Below, one piece after another: positions 31,816-40,295 of a stretch of DNA of 64,000 nucleotides. The stretch's first letter is position 1, and every line of letters begins with the position of its first letter. The notes beneath the pieces are model-generated. The model saw only the letters and a list, made by a program, of their open reading frames with translations. It was not told where the DNA came from and searched no databases. The DNA is from Allopusillimonas sp008369125 (lineage in GTDB: Bacteria; Pseudomonadota; Gammaproteobacteria; Burkholderiales; Burkholderiaceae_B), in NCBI RefSeq assembly GCF_008369125.1, contig NZ_VOAY01000004.1, positions 186,001 through 250,000 of the forward strand, given 5' to 3'. Both the position numbers and the translations under genes were made by a program.

Positions 31816-33152
31816 GCCCGCCCCCTGCGTCGGGCCACTGGCACTACCCCATAGCGCGACACATGGCGCAGCATGGCGAAAAACCCAACAATAAACAGCC
31901 CGTAAAACAACATATACGCGGCATAAGAAAGGGCCAGAACGGCAAATGAGGTATCGCCTGCGATCTCGCTAATGGTGATGGTGCCATTGACCGCATAAGG
32001 GTAGGCCCCCAGCAGCACATACACAAGACCCGCGATCAGCATGGCCCAGCCAGAACAGCCCATGCCCACCAAAACCCGGCGCCACACGCGCGACAGCGCA
32101 CTGGCGTCGTAGCCGACCCGGCGGGCGCGCCATAGCGTTACCCAGGCCACCAACGCCATCAGCAAGCCAACCAGCCCGGCCAGACGAAACGACCAAAATG
32201 TGGCTGCCACCGGCGGCGACATGCCGCCAAACTGATCGAGACCTCGCAACCGCCCTTGCGCATCGCGACCTAGCCAGAAATCGCCAGTACCTGGCCATAC
32301 CCAGGCCGAGCGATTGACAGCATGTTCAGTGTCTGGCCAGGCAAACAGCACAATGTCGGCATCAGCGCCGCTATGCCAGTAGGCAGCTGTGGCAGCCGCC
32401 TTGGCGGGCTGGTAGTGGGCGGTTACCTGAACTGCTCCCGCTACGGCCAAGACCTGGAGCACAACACACACAGCTGCAACCTTGGCCGCGAAGCGAAACG
32501 TGACCTGGCTGCTTTCGTCGCAGGGGCGACGCAGTGCTTGGGCGGCGATTACCCCCATGACCAGAAAGGCAGATATCAACGCACTGGCCAGCAGAAAAAG
32601 CGCCGCGTACCAAGGCAACGCCGGGTTGAAGACCACGCTAAGCCAGTCAGTGACACGGTAAGAATCATTAACCAGTTCGGCCCCAACCGGAACGTGGGCC
32701 CACGACACCAGCACCAGCAGCCAAAATGCCATAATTGTTGCCCCAAGCGCCACCATACAGACCACCAGGGCATGCATTTTTGGAACAAGCCGACGCTCAC
32801 CAAACAGCATGGCCCCGAGAAAACATGATTTAAAGACAAAAACCGACAGAATGCCGGCTGCCAGAAGTGGCCCAGCTACATCGCCGATTTTTCCCATTAG
32901 ACCAGGCCATAGACTGCCAAGCTGAATGAGCACCGGCAGGCTGGCGGCGAAGCTGAGAATGAAGGCCAGGGCGAAAATACGTACCCAGAATCGATACGCA
33001 CCGATATATGGCGCAGGAGAGGCCAGCAGGCTGCGAACGCGAAAATAAGCCAGCATCCAGGCAAGCCCGAGCTCCAGCGCAAGAAACATCAGCATGAAAC
33101 CCAGACTGGAAAAAAACTGGATTTGTGACAACCAAAGGGTCGAGTACGTCAT
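31812..33152 (-). CDS. CydA-like membrane protein lacking the heme ligands
   Basis: A 446-residue homologue of cytochrome bd subunit I (E. coli CydA 522). From SQIQF (residue 9) to the end of the fourth helix it can be laid on E. coli CydA without gaps. By that alignment H19 (heme b595) becomes Met20, E99 becomes Gly and E107 becomes Lys. Anchoring on the NP of LNPVAQ, H186 (heme b558) becomes Leu. Anchoring on FWSFR, M393 becomes Ala while R391 is kept. The GRQPW box reads GAYPY, with E445 to Leu and R448 to Ala. In the Q loop QPAKAAATAAYW keeps K252 but not E257. E. coli residues are from memory. A redox role therefore looks doubtful. The start is ATG 33152; the longer frame to 33206 has no similarity. 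Confidence 0.85.
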   Translation of the reverse strand: MTYSTLWLSQIQFFSSLGFMLMFLALELGLAWMLAYFRVRSLLASPAPYIGAYRFWVRIFALAFILSFAASLPVLIQLGSLWPGLMGKIGDVAGPLLAAGILSVFVFKSCFLGAMLFGERRLVPKMHALVVCMVALGATIMAFWLLVLVSWAHVPVGAELVNDSYRVTDWLSVVFNPALPWYAALFLLASALISAFLVMGVIAAQALRRPCDESSQVTFRFAAKVAAVCVVLQVLAVAGAVQVTAHYQPAKAAATAAYWHSGADADIVLFAWPDTEHAVNRSAWVWPGTGDFWLGRDAQGRLRGLDQFGGMSPPVAATFWSFRLAGLVGLLMALVAWVTLWRARRVGYDASALSRVWRRVLVGMGCSGWAMLIAGLVYVLLGAYPYAVNGTITISEIAGDTSFAVLALSYAAYMLFYGLFIVGFFAMLRHVSRYGVVPVARRRGRA

Positions 33153-33280
33153 AATGTCCGCTAGTTTAGAGCGAGTTGGCCATTTGTAAACCCGCTCAAG
33201 CAGCAAAATTTCGGGAACATGGCAAAATGCTTACTTCGCCAGTGTTTCCTGTGCCGGTGTTTCCTGTTTAGTGTTTTTTT

Positions 33281-35047
33281 ATGACAACCTCGTCCATTCC
33301 AGCTCCAACCTCCAATTTCCTGCGCACCATTATCGACAACGATCTGGCGCAAGGTCGCTACCAAGACAAACGCTGGGCTGGCAAGCCAGGGCCAGCAGCC
33401 GTCCATGAGCAGGCCCCGCTCGACACGGCGCGCATACGCACACGCTTTCCGCCTGAGCCCAACGGTTATCTGCATATAGGCCATGCCAAAAGCATCTGCC
33501 TAAACTTTGGCCTGGCTACTGACTACCAGGGTGCCTGCCATCTGCGGTTTGATGACACCAACCCTGAAAAAGAAGAAGACGAGTACGTCAAAGCCATCAT
33601 CGAGATGGTCGAGTGGCTGGGCTTTGACTGGAAATTTCGCGACGAAGACAATTGTTACTTCGCCAGCGATTACTTCCAGTACATGTTCACGTTCGCCCAG
33701 GCCCTGGTGCAAGCAGGCTATGCCTACGTCGACGAGCAAAGCGCCGATGAAATCCGGGCAAATCGGGGCACGCTCACCCAAAAAGGCAGCAATTCGCCCT
33801 GGCGTGATCGTCCCGCCCAAGAGTCTCTGCGACTGCTAAGCGAAATGCGCGACGGCAAACATCCTGATGGCAGCATGTGCCTGCGTGCACGCATCGATAT
33901 GGGTTCGCCCAATATGAATATGCGTGATCCGGTTATGTACCGCATACGGCATGTACCGCATCACCGCACGGGCGACGCCTGGTGCATTTACCCCATGTAT
34001 TCCTGGGCACACCCCGTAGAAGACGCGCTTGAACGCATCACGCACAGTATTTGCACACTCGAGTTCGAAGACCAGCGCCCCTTCTACGACTGGATACTCG
34101 ACCGTCTGGTCGAACTCGGCCAGCTGGCCGAGCCGCTGCCGCGGCAGTACGAGTTTGCGCGTCTGCATCTCAGCTATGTTGTGACCAGCAAGCGTAAATT
34201 ACTGCAACTGGTGCGCGAAGGTCACGTCCAGGGTTGGGACGATCCCCGCATGCCAACGCTGGCCGGCCTGCGACGACGCGGCTACACGCCCGCCTCCATT
34301 CGACTGTTCTGCGAGCGGCTGGGGGTCTCCAAGGCAGACTCGCGCATTGACTACAGCATTCTCGAGCAGGCTCTGCGTGACGACCTCGATCCGATCGCGC
34401 TGCGCTCAGTAGCCGTTCTAGATCCATTGAAACTGATTATCACCAATTACCCCGAAGGCCAGACCGAGCTCTGCAATGCGCCGCGCAATCCGCACGACCC
34501 GGCTGCTGGCCGACGTGAGTTCCCACTTTCGCGCGAACTCTGGATCGAGCGTGAAGATTTCCAAGAAGAGCCGCCCAAAAAATACTTCAGACTCTTTCCC
34601 GGTAACATGGTCAGGCTCAAATACGGGTACATTGTGCGATGCACAGGTTGCGTCAAGAACGAAAACGGCGAAATCACCGAGGTGCATGCCGAATACCTGC
34701 CCGATACCAAAAGCGGTACCCCCGGTTCAGATTCGGTCAAGGTCAAAGGCAACATTACCTGGGTCAGTGCGGCCCATGCGGTACAGGCTGAAATCCGGCT
34801 TTATGACCGTCTGTTTTCCGAGCCCCACCCCGATACTGGCGACAAAGATTTTCTGCTGGCGCTCAACCCTGACTCCTGTCAGGTCATTCAGGCATGGATC
34901 GAACCGGGCACGTCCACAACTGACGAAATGCCGTTGCAGTTTGAGCGTCTTGGCTATTTTGTAGCTGATCGCAATGACTCAACCGCACAAAAACCCGTTC
35001 TTAACCGGGCGGTAACGCTTAAAGACTCCTGGGCACAAAAAAAATGA
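33281..35047 (+). CDS. glnS: Glutaminyl-tRNA synthetase
   Basis: Charges tRNA-Gln with glutamine. The 588-residue class I synthetase has FPPEPNGYLHIGHAKSICLNF (HIGH at 65-68), the family-specific CHLRFDDTNPEKE, the KMSKS-equivalent VTSKRKLLQLV (about 304-314), and the C-terminal beta-barrel anticodon-binding domains (about 350-580). The N-terminal NFLRTIIDNDLAQGRY is the usual start. Presence of glnS agrees with proteobacteria that charge Gln directly. The cydA-like gene is divergent, 128 bp away; minC starts 40 bp downstream. Confidence 0.97.
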   Translation: MTTSSIPAPTSNFLRTIIDNDLAQGRYQDKRWAGKPGPAAVHEQAPLDTARIRTRFPPEPNGYLHIGHAKSICLNFGLATDYQGACHLRFDDTNPEKEEDEYVKAIIEMVEWLGFDWKFRDEDNCYFASDYFQYMFTFAQALVQAGYAYVDEQSADEIRANRGTLTQKGSNSPWRDRPAQESLRLLSEMRDGKHPDGSMCLRARIDMGSPNMNMRDPVMYRIRHVPHHRTGDAWCIYPMYSWAHPVEDALERITHSICTLEFEDQRPFYDWILDRLVELGQLAEPLPRQYEFARLHLSYVVTSKRKLLQLVREGHVQGWDDPRMPTLAGLRRRGYTPASIRLFCERLGVSKADSRIDYSILEQALRDDLDPIALRSVAVLDPLKLIITNYPEGQTELCNAPRNPHDPAAGRREFPLSRELWIEREDFQEEPPKKYFRLFPGNMVRLKYGYIVRCTGCVKNENGEITEVHAEYLPDTKSGTPGSDSVKVKGNITWVSAAHAVQAEIRLYDRLFSEPHPDTGDKDFLLALNPDSCQVIQAWIEPGTSTTDEMPLQFERLGYFVADRNDSTAQKPVLNRAVTLKDSWAQKK

Positions 35048-35087
35048 GCGTGCAGGAATATTCTGACAATCTATTCACGAGAAGGCA

Positions 35088-35957
35088 GTGAGCGAATCTA
35101 CCAGAAAACGTAAAGGCCAGCCGGCGCTAGATTTTAAAAGTGCCACCCTATATGCCGTACGTGTCGTGCTAAACAGTCACGACACTGACGCGCTCGTCGA
35201 AGCACTTGATCGACGCATGCGTGACGCAGGTACTTTCTTCGAACATGAGCCGGTTGTAATTGATTCCACTGCGGTTGAACAACGCTTAAACTGGAGCGCC
35301 CTGCTGCAGGCTTTACAATCGCACAACCTGCATGCTGTTGGTGTGGTGGCCACCGGCGACAATCTCGAGGCCGCGCAGCAAGCGGGGCTGACCGTTGTAG
35401 ATCTGGCCAACCCAGTGCCACGGCCTGCAAGTACGCCAGCGCCTGACTCCGAGGTTCCGGTAGTCGCGCCGCCGCCTGCAGGGCAAAGCAAGCCCAAACA
35501 GGCAGCTCCCAAAAAACCCGTGTCAGGCCCAGAGGCTAGCGTCTCGCCCGCCCCAGATGACGCACCCGGAGACAGCCCGACAGAACCACTCCAGCACATG
35601 TCACTGCCTGAAATTGCTCCGGCAGCTATGGTGATCAATCGTCCGCTGCGCTCAGGCCAGCGCATTTACGCCCGCAACACTGACCTCATCGTTATCGGGG
35701 TTGTCAGCCAGGGGGCCGAAGTTATTGCCGATGGCAATATCCATGTGTACGGGCCTCTGCGCGGCAAGGCGATGGCCGGTGCACGCGGTGATACTCGTGC
35801 ACGCATCTTCACCACCCAGCTTGACCCTGAACTTCTGGCCATTGCCGGCGTGTACAGGGTGATCGAAACCAGGCTGGACGATACACTGAAAAACCAGCCG
35901 GCCATCATTCAGCTTGACGAGGATGATGCAATGCATATCAAGGCTCTGGGCAAGTAA
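35088..35957 (+). CDS. minC: Septum site-determining protein MinC
   Basis: Inhibitor of FtsZ ring assembly away from midcell. The 289-residue product has the N-terminal FtsZ-binding domain (about 13-105: DFKSATLYAVRVVLNSHDTDALVEAL), a Pro/Ala-rich linker (about 115-180), and the C-terminal beta-helix domain (about 185-285: RPLRSGQRIYARNTDLIVIGVVSQGAEVIADGNIHVYGPLRGKAMAG), which binds MinD. The start is GTG (35088) preceded by AGAAGG; no ATG is available near the family start. minD follows after 114 bp. Confidence 0.95.
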   Translation: MSESTRKRKGQPALDFKSATLYAVRVVLNSHDTDALVEALDRRMRDAGTFFEHEPVVIDSTAVEQRLNWSALLQALQSHNLHAVGVVATGDNLEAAQQAGLTVVDLANPVPRPASTPAPDSEVPVVAPPPAGQSKPKQAAPKKPVSGPEASVSPAPDDAPGDSPTEPLQHMSLPEIAPAAMVINRPLRSGQRIYARNTDLIVIGVVSQGAEVIADGNIHVYGPLRGKAMAGARGDTRARIFTTQLDPELLAIAGVYRVIETRLDDTLKNQPAIIQLDEDDAMHIKALGK

Positions 35958-36071
35958 CAGAATCTATCTTGTTGCCAGAATTCTTTAAATTAATGCAAAC
36001 CTTGGCGGTATCGTCTAGGTTATGCATTACGATTACGTGATTTATCTAAACCAATAAGGAACTCTACCGTC

Positions 36072-36887
36072 ATGGCGCGAATTGTTGTGGTGACTTCCGG
36101 AAAAGGCGGGGTGGGCAAAACAACCACCAGCGCAAGTTTTTCTGCAGGGTTGGCTATGCGTGGCCACAAAACCGTGGTCATTGACTTTGACGTCGGCCTG
36201 CGCAATCTCGACCTCATCATGGGTTGCGAGCGGCGTGTCGTGTACGACTTCGTCAACGTTATTCAGGGTGAGGCAACGCTTAACCAGGCACTGATCCGCG
36301 ACAAACAGCTTGAAAATCTGTTTATCCTGCCTGCGTCACAAACGCGAGACAAAGATGCACTCACCAAGGAGGGCGTTGAAAAAGCCCTCAAAGAGCTTGG
36401 CGAAATGGGCTTCGAGTTCATTGTCTGCGACTCGCCCGCCGGTATCGAAACCGGTGCACTCATGGCTTCTTATTTTGCTGATGATGCACTGGTCGTAACC
36501 AACCCCGAAGTATCATCGGTGCGCGACTCTGACCGTATTCTGGGAATACTGGCCGCCAAGTCACGTCGCGCCGAAAAGGGCGACGAACCCATCAAAGAAT
36601 TCCTTCTGCTTACGCGCTATAACGCCAAACGCGTTGCCGAGGGTGAAATGCTGTCACTGAAAGACATTGAAGACATCCTGCGCATCAAACTGCTCGGCGT
36701 CATTCCCGAGTCTGAATCTGTGCTGCAGGCGTCCAATCAGGGCATTCCCGCCATCCATCTGCGCGAGAGCGAAGTGGCCTTGGCCTACCAGGATGCCATT
36801 TCGCGCTATCTGGGCGAAGAAAAGCCCATGCGCTACATTGAGTACGCAAAACCCGGGCTGTTCAAGCGCCTGTTCGGGGGGAAATAA
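36072..36887 (+). CDS. minD: Septum site-determining ATPase MinD
   Basis: Membrane-cycling ATPase that carries MinC and is driven off the membrane by MinE. The 271-residue product has the deviant Walker A SGKGGVGKTTT (9-19), with its signature Lys11. DFDVGLRNLDLIMGCERRVVYDF (about 38-60) is typical, as is the C-terminal amphipathic membrane-targeting helix GLFKRLFGGK. AAGGA lies 8 bases before the ATG. minE begins 2 bp after the stop. Confidence 0.97.
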   Translation: MARIVVVTSGKGGVGKTTTSASFSAGLAMRGHKTVVIDFDVGLRNLDLIMGCERRVVYDFVNVIQGEATLNQALIRDKQLENLFILPASQTRDKDALTKEGVEKALKELGEMGFEFIVCDSPAGIETGALMASYFADDALVVTNPEVSSVRDSDRILGILAAKSRRAEKGDEPIKEFLLLTRYNAKRVAEGEMLSLKDIEDILRIKLLGVIPESESVLQASNQGIPAIHLRESEVALAYQDAISRYLGEEKPMRYIEYAKPGLFKRLFGGK

Positions 36888-36889
36888 GT

Positions 36890-37147
36890 ATGTCTTTGCT
36901 AGATTTTTTTCGCGGCCAAAAGAAGACCTCCGCCAGCGTCGCCCGTGACCGTCTTCAACTCATCTTGATCAATGAGCGGGGTGATGGCATCACGCCTGAC
37001 TATCTTCCAAGGCTTCAGAAAGAACTGGTCGAAGTCATCTCGCGCTATGTAAAGATCAACCCGGACGATATCAAGGTCAACCTCGACCGGCAAGATTCCC
37101 TCGAGATTCTCGAGGTAAAGATAGAGATGCCCCAGCTCGAACGATAG
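36890..37147 (+). CDS. minE: Cell division topological specificity factor MinE
   Basis: An 85-residue protein that stimulates MinD ATPase and sets up pole-to-pole oscillation. The N-terminal amphipathic start MSLLDFFRGQKK binds membrane, the anti-MinCD segment covers about 13-35 (ASVARDRLQLILINERG), and the C-terminal dimerisation domain follows (LPRLQKELVEVISRYVKINPDDIKVNL). It is last in minCDE; a terminator lies at 37187-37214. Confidence 0.96.
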   Translation: MSLLDFFRGQKKTSASVARDRLQLILINERGDGITPDYLPRLQKELVEVISRYVKINPDDIKVNLDRQDSLEILEVKIEMPQLER

Positions 37148-37186
37148 CCGTGCCAATGGTGGGGCCAGCCTGCTCTACCCTCAATC

Positions 37187-37214
37187 AAAATGCCCGCGCA
37201 AGCGGGCATTTTGT
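37187..37214. terminator. Terminator after minE
   Basis: AAAATGCCCGC, GCAA loop and GCGGGCATTTT form an 11-bp stem followed on the + strand by GTTTTTAT. The left flank also gives a short T-run on the minus strand, so it may act both ways. Confidence 0.85.
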
Positions 37215-37263
37215 TTTTATGGTGACTTTGGCACCGAATTGAACCTGTCTGCGCTAACGCTCA

Positions 37264-37428
37264 TCACAGCGCGTAGCCACAACATACCTCCAATAAAACG
37301 CCTAGGCCCACAACAAGCAGACCCTCTTCCAGTTCATAAACTGCCTTGCACAAAGCGGCATCGGGCGGTTTCTCGCCCGCCTGCCACCGTGCAGAGCTCT
37401 GACGCATCAGGGCATTTATATCTCGCAT
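37264..37428 (-). CDS. Possible 54-residue protein between minE and galC
   Basis: A minus-strand open frame beginning MRDINALMRQSSARWQAGEK and continuing into an amphipathic helix-like stretch LCKAVYELEEGLLVVGLGVLLEV before a TGA at 37264-37266. AAAGA immediately precedes the ATG; spacing is poor for a ribosome-binding site. The composition looks protein-like, it lies between the minE terminator and galC, and I recognise no family. The rest of the 476-bp interval (37148-37623) shows only the terminator. Confidence 0.3.
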   Translation of the reverse strand: MRDINALMRQSSARWQAGEKPPDAALCKAVYELEEGLLVVGLGVLLEVCCGYAL

Positions 37429-37623
37429 TTCTTTAAAAGATACCCGAAACGGATACGCTTTGCGAGTCTATTAGTTATGTCAGGAGTGTGCCCTTGTGTT
37501 CGCCTTGCAACGATAGGCTATCAGCCATAGCCGAGAACCAGTCCGCTTAACGATCAGCTCGCCAAACAGAGCCAAATGGAGATTGCAGCGTTCGTGCACA
37601 CCCAGTACGGTGCCATCCTGACC

Positions 37624-38343
37624 TCAGTGCCTCGCACTGTCACGCGAGCCGGAAAACTCAGAAACCAAAGCCTTAAGGCTACCCTGTTGCGACAATGCAC
37701 CAACGTCTTTCAGCGCACCCTCAAGCCAGCCATACACCAGGCGGCCTTCATCAATATCTTGACGTCGCTGCGCTTCAGCTGCAATTTTCAGGGATGCCAA
37801 TGACAATATCTGATCGAGACCTTCCCTTGGTGAAGCCACTACGCCATCATCATCGCCCAGAATCAGATCGCCCGGCGTGATCGACACGCCTCCGAGAGAG
37901 ACTGGATAGCCGATACGGCCCGCTAACCCGCGAGTAGGCCCATTGGGGCTGCTTCCACACGCAAAAACCGGCAAGTCACCCACCCTGAGCTCGGCCACAT
38001 CGCGCACCGCACCATCGATCACCACCCCGGCGATTCCAGCGGCTTGAGCGTGAGCACACATAAGCTCGCCCATCAATGCACTAGTCATGCAACCCTTGCC
38101 GTCTATGACGAGCACGTCACCGGCTTGCGCAAGCACGAGCGCAGCATGAATCATCAGGTTATCACCCGGCCTGACCTCGACGGTTAAAGCCGGGCCGCAG
38201 AGTCGGGAGCCAGGCACCATCGTTCTGATTCGACCATCCAGCGCGCCTCGACGCCCGGACACGTCTGAAATAATTGAGGCAGGTATGCCTGCTGCAACAG
38301 CTACCTGCGCCGAGGTCACTCTTTGGTAATTATGATTAATCAC
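37624..38343 (-). CDS. galC: 4-carboxy-4-hydroxy-2-oxoadipate aldolase / oxaloacetate decarboxylase (RraA fold)
   Basis: Divalent-metal class II aldolase that splits 4-carboxy-4-hydroxy-2-oxoadipate to pyruvate and oxaloacetate, the last step of gallate and protocatechuate 4,5-cleavage. The 239-residue product has the RraA-like fold: GPALTVEVRPGDNLMIHAAL, then GELMCAHAQAAGIAGVVIDGAVRD with the catalytic Arg114-Asp115 pair, and GVSITPGDLILGDDDGVV. These fit LigK/GalC/HMG aldolase rather than RNase-E inhibitor RraA. The start is GTG with a strong AAGGAG seven bases upstream. galB lies 52 bp upstream on the same strand, consistent with consecutive steps. The chemical assignment is inference from that pairing. 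Confidence 0.85.
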   Translation of the reverse strand: MINHNYQRVTSAQVAVAAGIPASIISDVSGRRGALDGRIRTMVPGSRLCGPALTVEVRPGDNLMIHAALVLAQAGDVLVIDGKGCMTSALMGELMCAHAQAAGIAGVVIDGAVRDVAELRVGDLPVFACGSSPNGPTRGLAGRIGYPVSLGGVSITPGDLILGDDDGVVASPREGLDQILSLASLKIAAEAQRRQDIDEGRLVYGWLEGALKDVGALSQQGSLKALVSEFSGSRDSARH

Positions 38344-38395
38344 GCTTTGCTCCTTGAGCGGGGTGCAGACACCACGTTAATGTACAAGCATGCCT

Positions 38396-39112
38396 TCACA
38401 GCAGGTCGTCCGTCACGCGCGGGTAGACACACTGATACGCCTCCGCATATTTTATTTTTCTGCCAGAATTACGAGCTGCCTGTACACCACGCTGCAAGGC
38501 AACGCGCGTGTAATACTCCCACAGATGCTCCTGCGCACCCATGATCTGGAAGGCAGCGTACTTTCTTTCCCAAACTGAAGAAATATCAAGAAGGGTTTCA
38601 GGCTTCCATTCGCACTGCTCGGGTTGATGAGGTTCAAATAAAAACACGGGAGGGGCGCCAAGAATCGTTTCCCCAGGGTTGTGACCGTGCGCCTGCGCAA
38701 TAATTCTGGCTTCCAGCGCAAGATGATTGGCCAAAGGATGATCAAAATTATAGGGATCCTTGAATGAATGTGTCAGGACAAATTCTGGCTGCAAGCTGCG
38801 ATAAACATCAACAATCTTGAACAACATGTCGTCTGAGACGCGCAAAGGATAGTCACCGCAATCCATAAATGAAATCGTCGCACCCAGTATGTCTGCCGCC
38901 TGCTGTGACTCTTTCTGGCGCAAGTGCTTTGCGTGTTTCAGGGTCATGCCCTGCTGTTTCCATAGCTTGGCCGACTCGCCGCGTTCGCCATAAGACAGAC
39001 ACAAAACATGCACATTCCAGCCACGCTCTGCATACAGAGCAATCGTCCCACCGGCGCGCCAGACAAAATCGGCAGAGTGGGCACTGATAATCAACGCATT
39101 TTTTTTACTCAT
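38396..39112 (-). CDS. galB: 4-oxalomesaconate hydratase (PIG-L/LmbE fold)
   Basis: Zinc-dependent member of the PIG-L deacetylase superfamily. Pseudomonas putida GalB of this family hydrates 4-oxalomesaconate to 4-carboxy-4-hydroxy-2-oxoadipate. The product (238 residues) has the metal motif SAHSADFVWRAGG (His12, Asp15), then LSYGERGES, HSFKDPYNFDHPLANHL (metal His) and FEPHQPEQCEWKP, and it stays close to GalB through EHLWEYYTRVALQRGVQAARN. The start is ATG 39112; a TTG five codons earlier is possible. With galC downstream (52 bp) and a Bug receptor upstream, it forms part of a gallate/protocatechuate 4,5-cleavage operon; the ring-cleaving dioxygenase and isomerase are not in the window. 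Confidence 0.85.
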   Translation of the reverse strand: MSKKNALIISAHSADFVWRAGGTIALYAERGWNVHVLCLSYGERGESAKLWKQQGMTLKHAKHLRQKESQQAADILGATISFMDCGDYPLRVSDDMLFKIVDVYRSLQPEFVLTHSFKDPYNFDHPLANHLALEARIIAQAHGHNPGETILGAPPVFLFEPHQPEQCEWKPETLLDISSVWERKYAAFQIMGAQEHLWEYYTRVALQRGVQAARNSGRKIKYAEAYQCVYPRVTDDLL

Positions 39113-39217
39113 TTTCGTGACCTGCAACTTCGAGAGAAAGAAGGTATTCGGCGCGGCACAACCTCCCGGGAACGCGCCCGGGAAGTCGAACCCGTCATAC
39201 GCTAAGTTGGCCTATAT

Positions 39218-40189
39218 TCAGTTGGCCTTTATATTGGCCGCCTTGATCACTGAAGCGAGTTCAGCGGTTTCTTTGCCGAGAAAATCTTTGAAATCAACGG
39301 GCGTACCGGGCAATGGGCTGGCGCCGAGCCTAGCCAGACTGTCCTTAACCTCTTTATCGTCCAGCGCCGCATTTAGCGCCTGATTCAGCCGGGTCACCAC
39401 GGCCTCTGGCGTCCCCGCTGGCGTCACAATGCCCCACCATACGGTGGCATTGAGATCAGGAAAACCTAACGCCTGCGCGGTTTTAAGATCGGGCAACAAA
39501 GGCGTCCCTTTTTCATTGAGCACAGCCAACGCGCGCAACGTACCTGCCTGTATGTGCGAAACTACCTCAAGCGGGTTAATGGACATGAAATCAAGCCGAC
39601 CGCCCAAAAGATCTGTGATGGCTGGCGCACCGCCCTTATAGGGCACATGCAATGCCTGAAAATGCCCGGCACGCAACAGGAGTTCGCTCGCCATATGGCC
39701 TGAACTACCCACCCCGGCCGTACCAAATGTCAGTGCGCCCTTATGTTGCTGGCCATAAGTCACAAGGTCTTTCAATGTCTTGAGTTTGGAATCGGCTTTT
39801 ACCACGACAACTAAAGGAGCCTCACCTATTTTGCCTACCGGCGTAAAGTCAGCGGCAGGGTCAAATGTGAGATCCGAATACAGTGCCTTGTTGGTGGTAA
39901 AGGTATTGGATGCGGTATAAAGTGTATAGCCATCCGGTTTCGCACGGGCAACGTAGGCCATGCCGATATTGGTCGCTGCACCCGGACGATTATCAACAAT
40001 TATCGGTTGGCCCAGCTCTTGCGCCATTTTCTTGGTGACCAGCCGCGTCACGATATCGACACCACCACCCGGCGAATACGGAACCACGATATTAATAGGC
40101 TGATCAGGAAAATCAGCAGCCAGAGCAGAACCCATAGCCAGAACACTGCCCATCAACAGAATCGCTGTACGCGATAGTAAGGTTTTCAT
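39218..40189 (-). CDS. Bug/TctC family periplasmic solute-binding protein
   Basis: A 323-residue receptor of the tripartite tricarboxylate transporter type. Signal peptide MKTLLSRTAILLMGSVLAMGSALA (about 1-24). The mature protein begins FPDQPINIVVPYSPGGGVDIVTRL, with the usual Bug pattern PG(G)..D..AR and later FGTAGVGSSGHMASELLL, HVPYKGGAPAITDLLGGRLDF and TVWWGIVTPAGTP. Bug receptors are expanded in Bordetella relatives, mostly without adjacent membrane genes, as here. The ligand may be an aromatic acid or a ring-cleavage carboxylate, given galB and galC downstream. GGAGAC precedes the ATG. It is divergent from a LysR gene (106 bp). Confidence 0.93.
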   Translation of the reverse strand: MKTLLSRTAILLMGSVLAMGSALAADFPDQPINIVVPYSPGGGVDIVTRLVTKKMAQELGQPIIVDNRPGAATNIGMAYVARAKPDGYTLYTASNTFTTNKALYSDLTFDPAADFTPVGKIGEAPLVVVVKADSKLKTLKDLVTYGQQHKGALTFGTAGVGSSGHMASELLLRAGHFQALHVPYKGGAPAITDLLGGRLDFMSINPLEVVSHIQAGTLRALAVLNEKGTPLLPDLKTAQALGFPDLNATVWWGIVTPAGTPEAVVTRLNQALNAALDDKEVKDSLARLGASPLPGTPVDFKDFLGKETAELASVIKAANIKAN

Positions 40190-40295
40190 TATGTTGTCTC
40201 CAGTAATTGACTTATGACGAGAACATTCTGGCCGACCGCAGTTATATGGTCCAATACTAATTGGCTCTCACATTAATACGAAAATCGACTAAGAG

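Noticed and set aside
34447..34755. Antisense ORFs inside glnS, minC, uvrA and other long genes
   Set aside because: Ordinary shadows of GC-rich coding strands.
39160..39200. GGGTTCGACTTCCC-like T-loop suggesting a tRNA
   Set aside because: The arms do not pair, no acceptor or anticodon stem can be drawn, and it lies in the galB-Bug gap.
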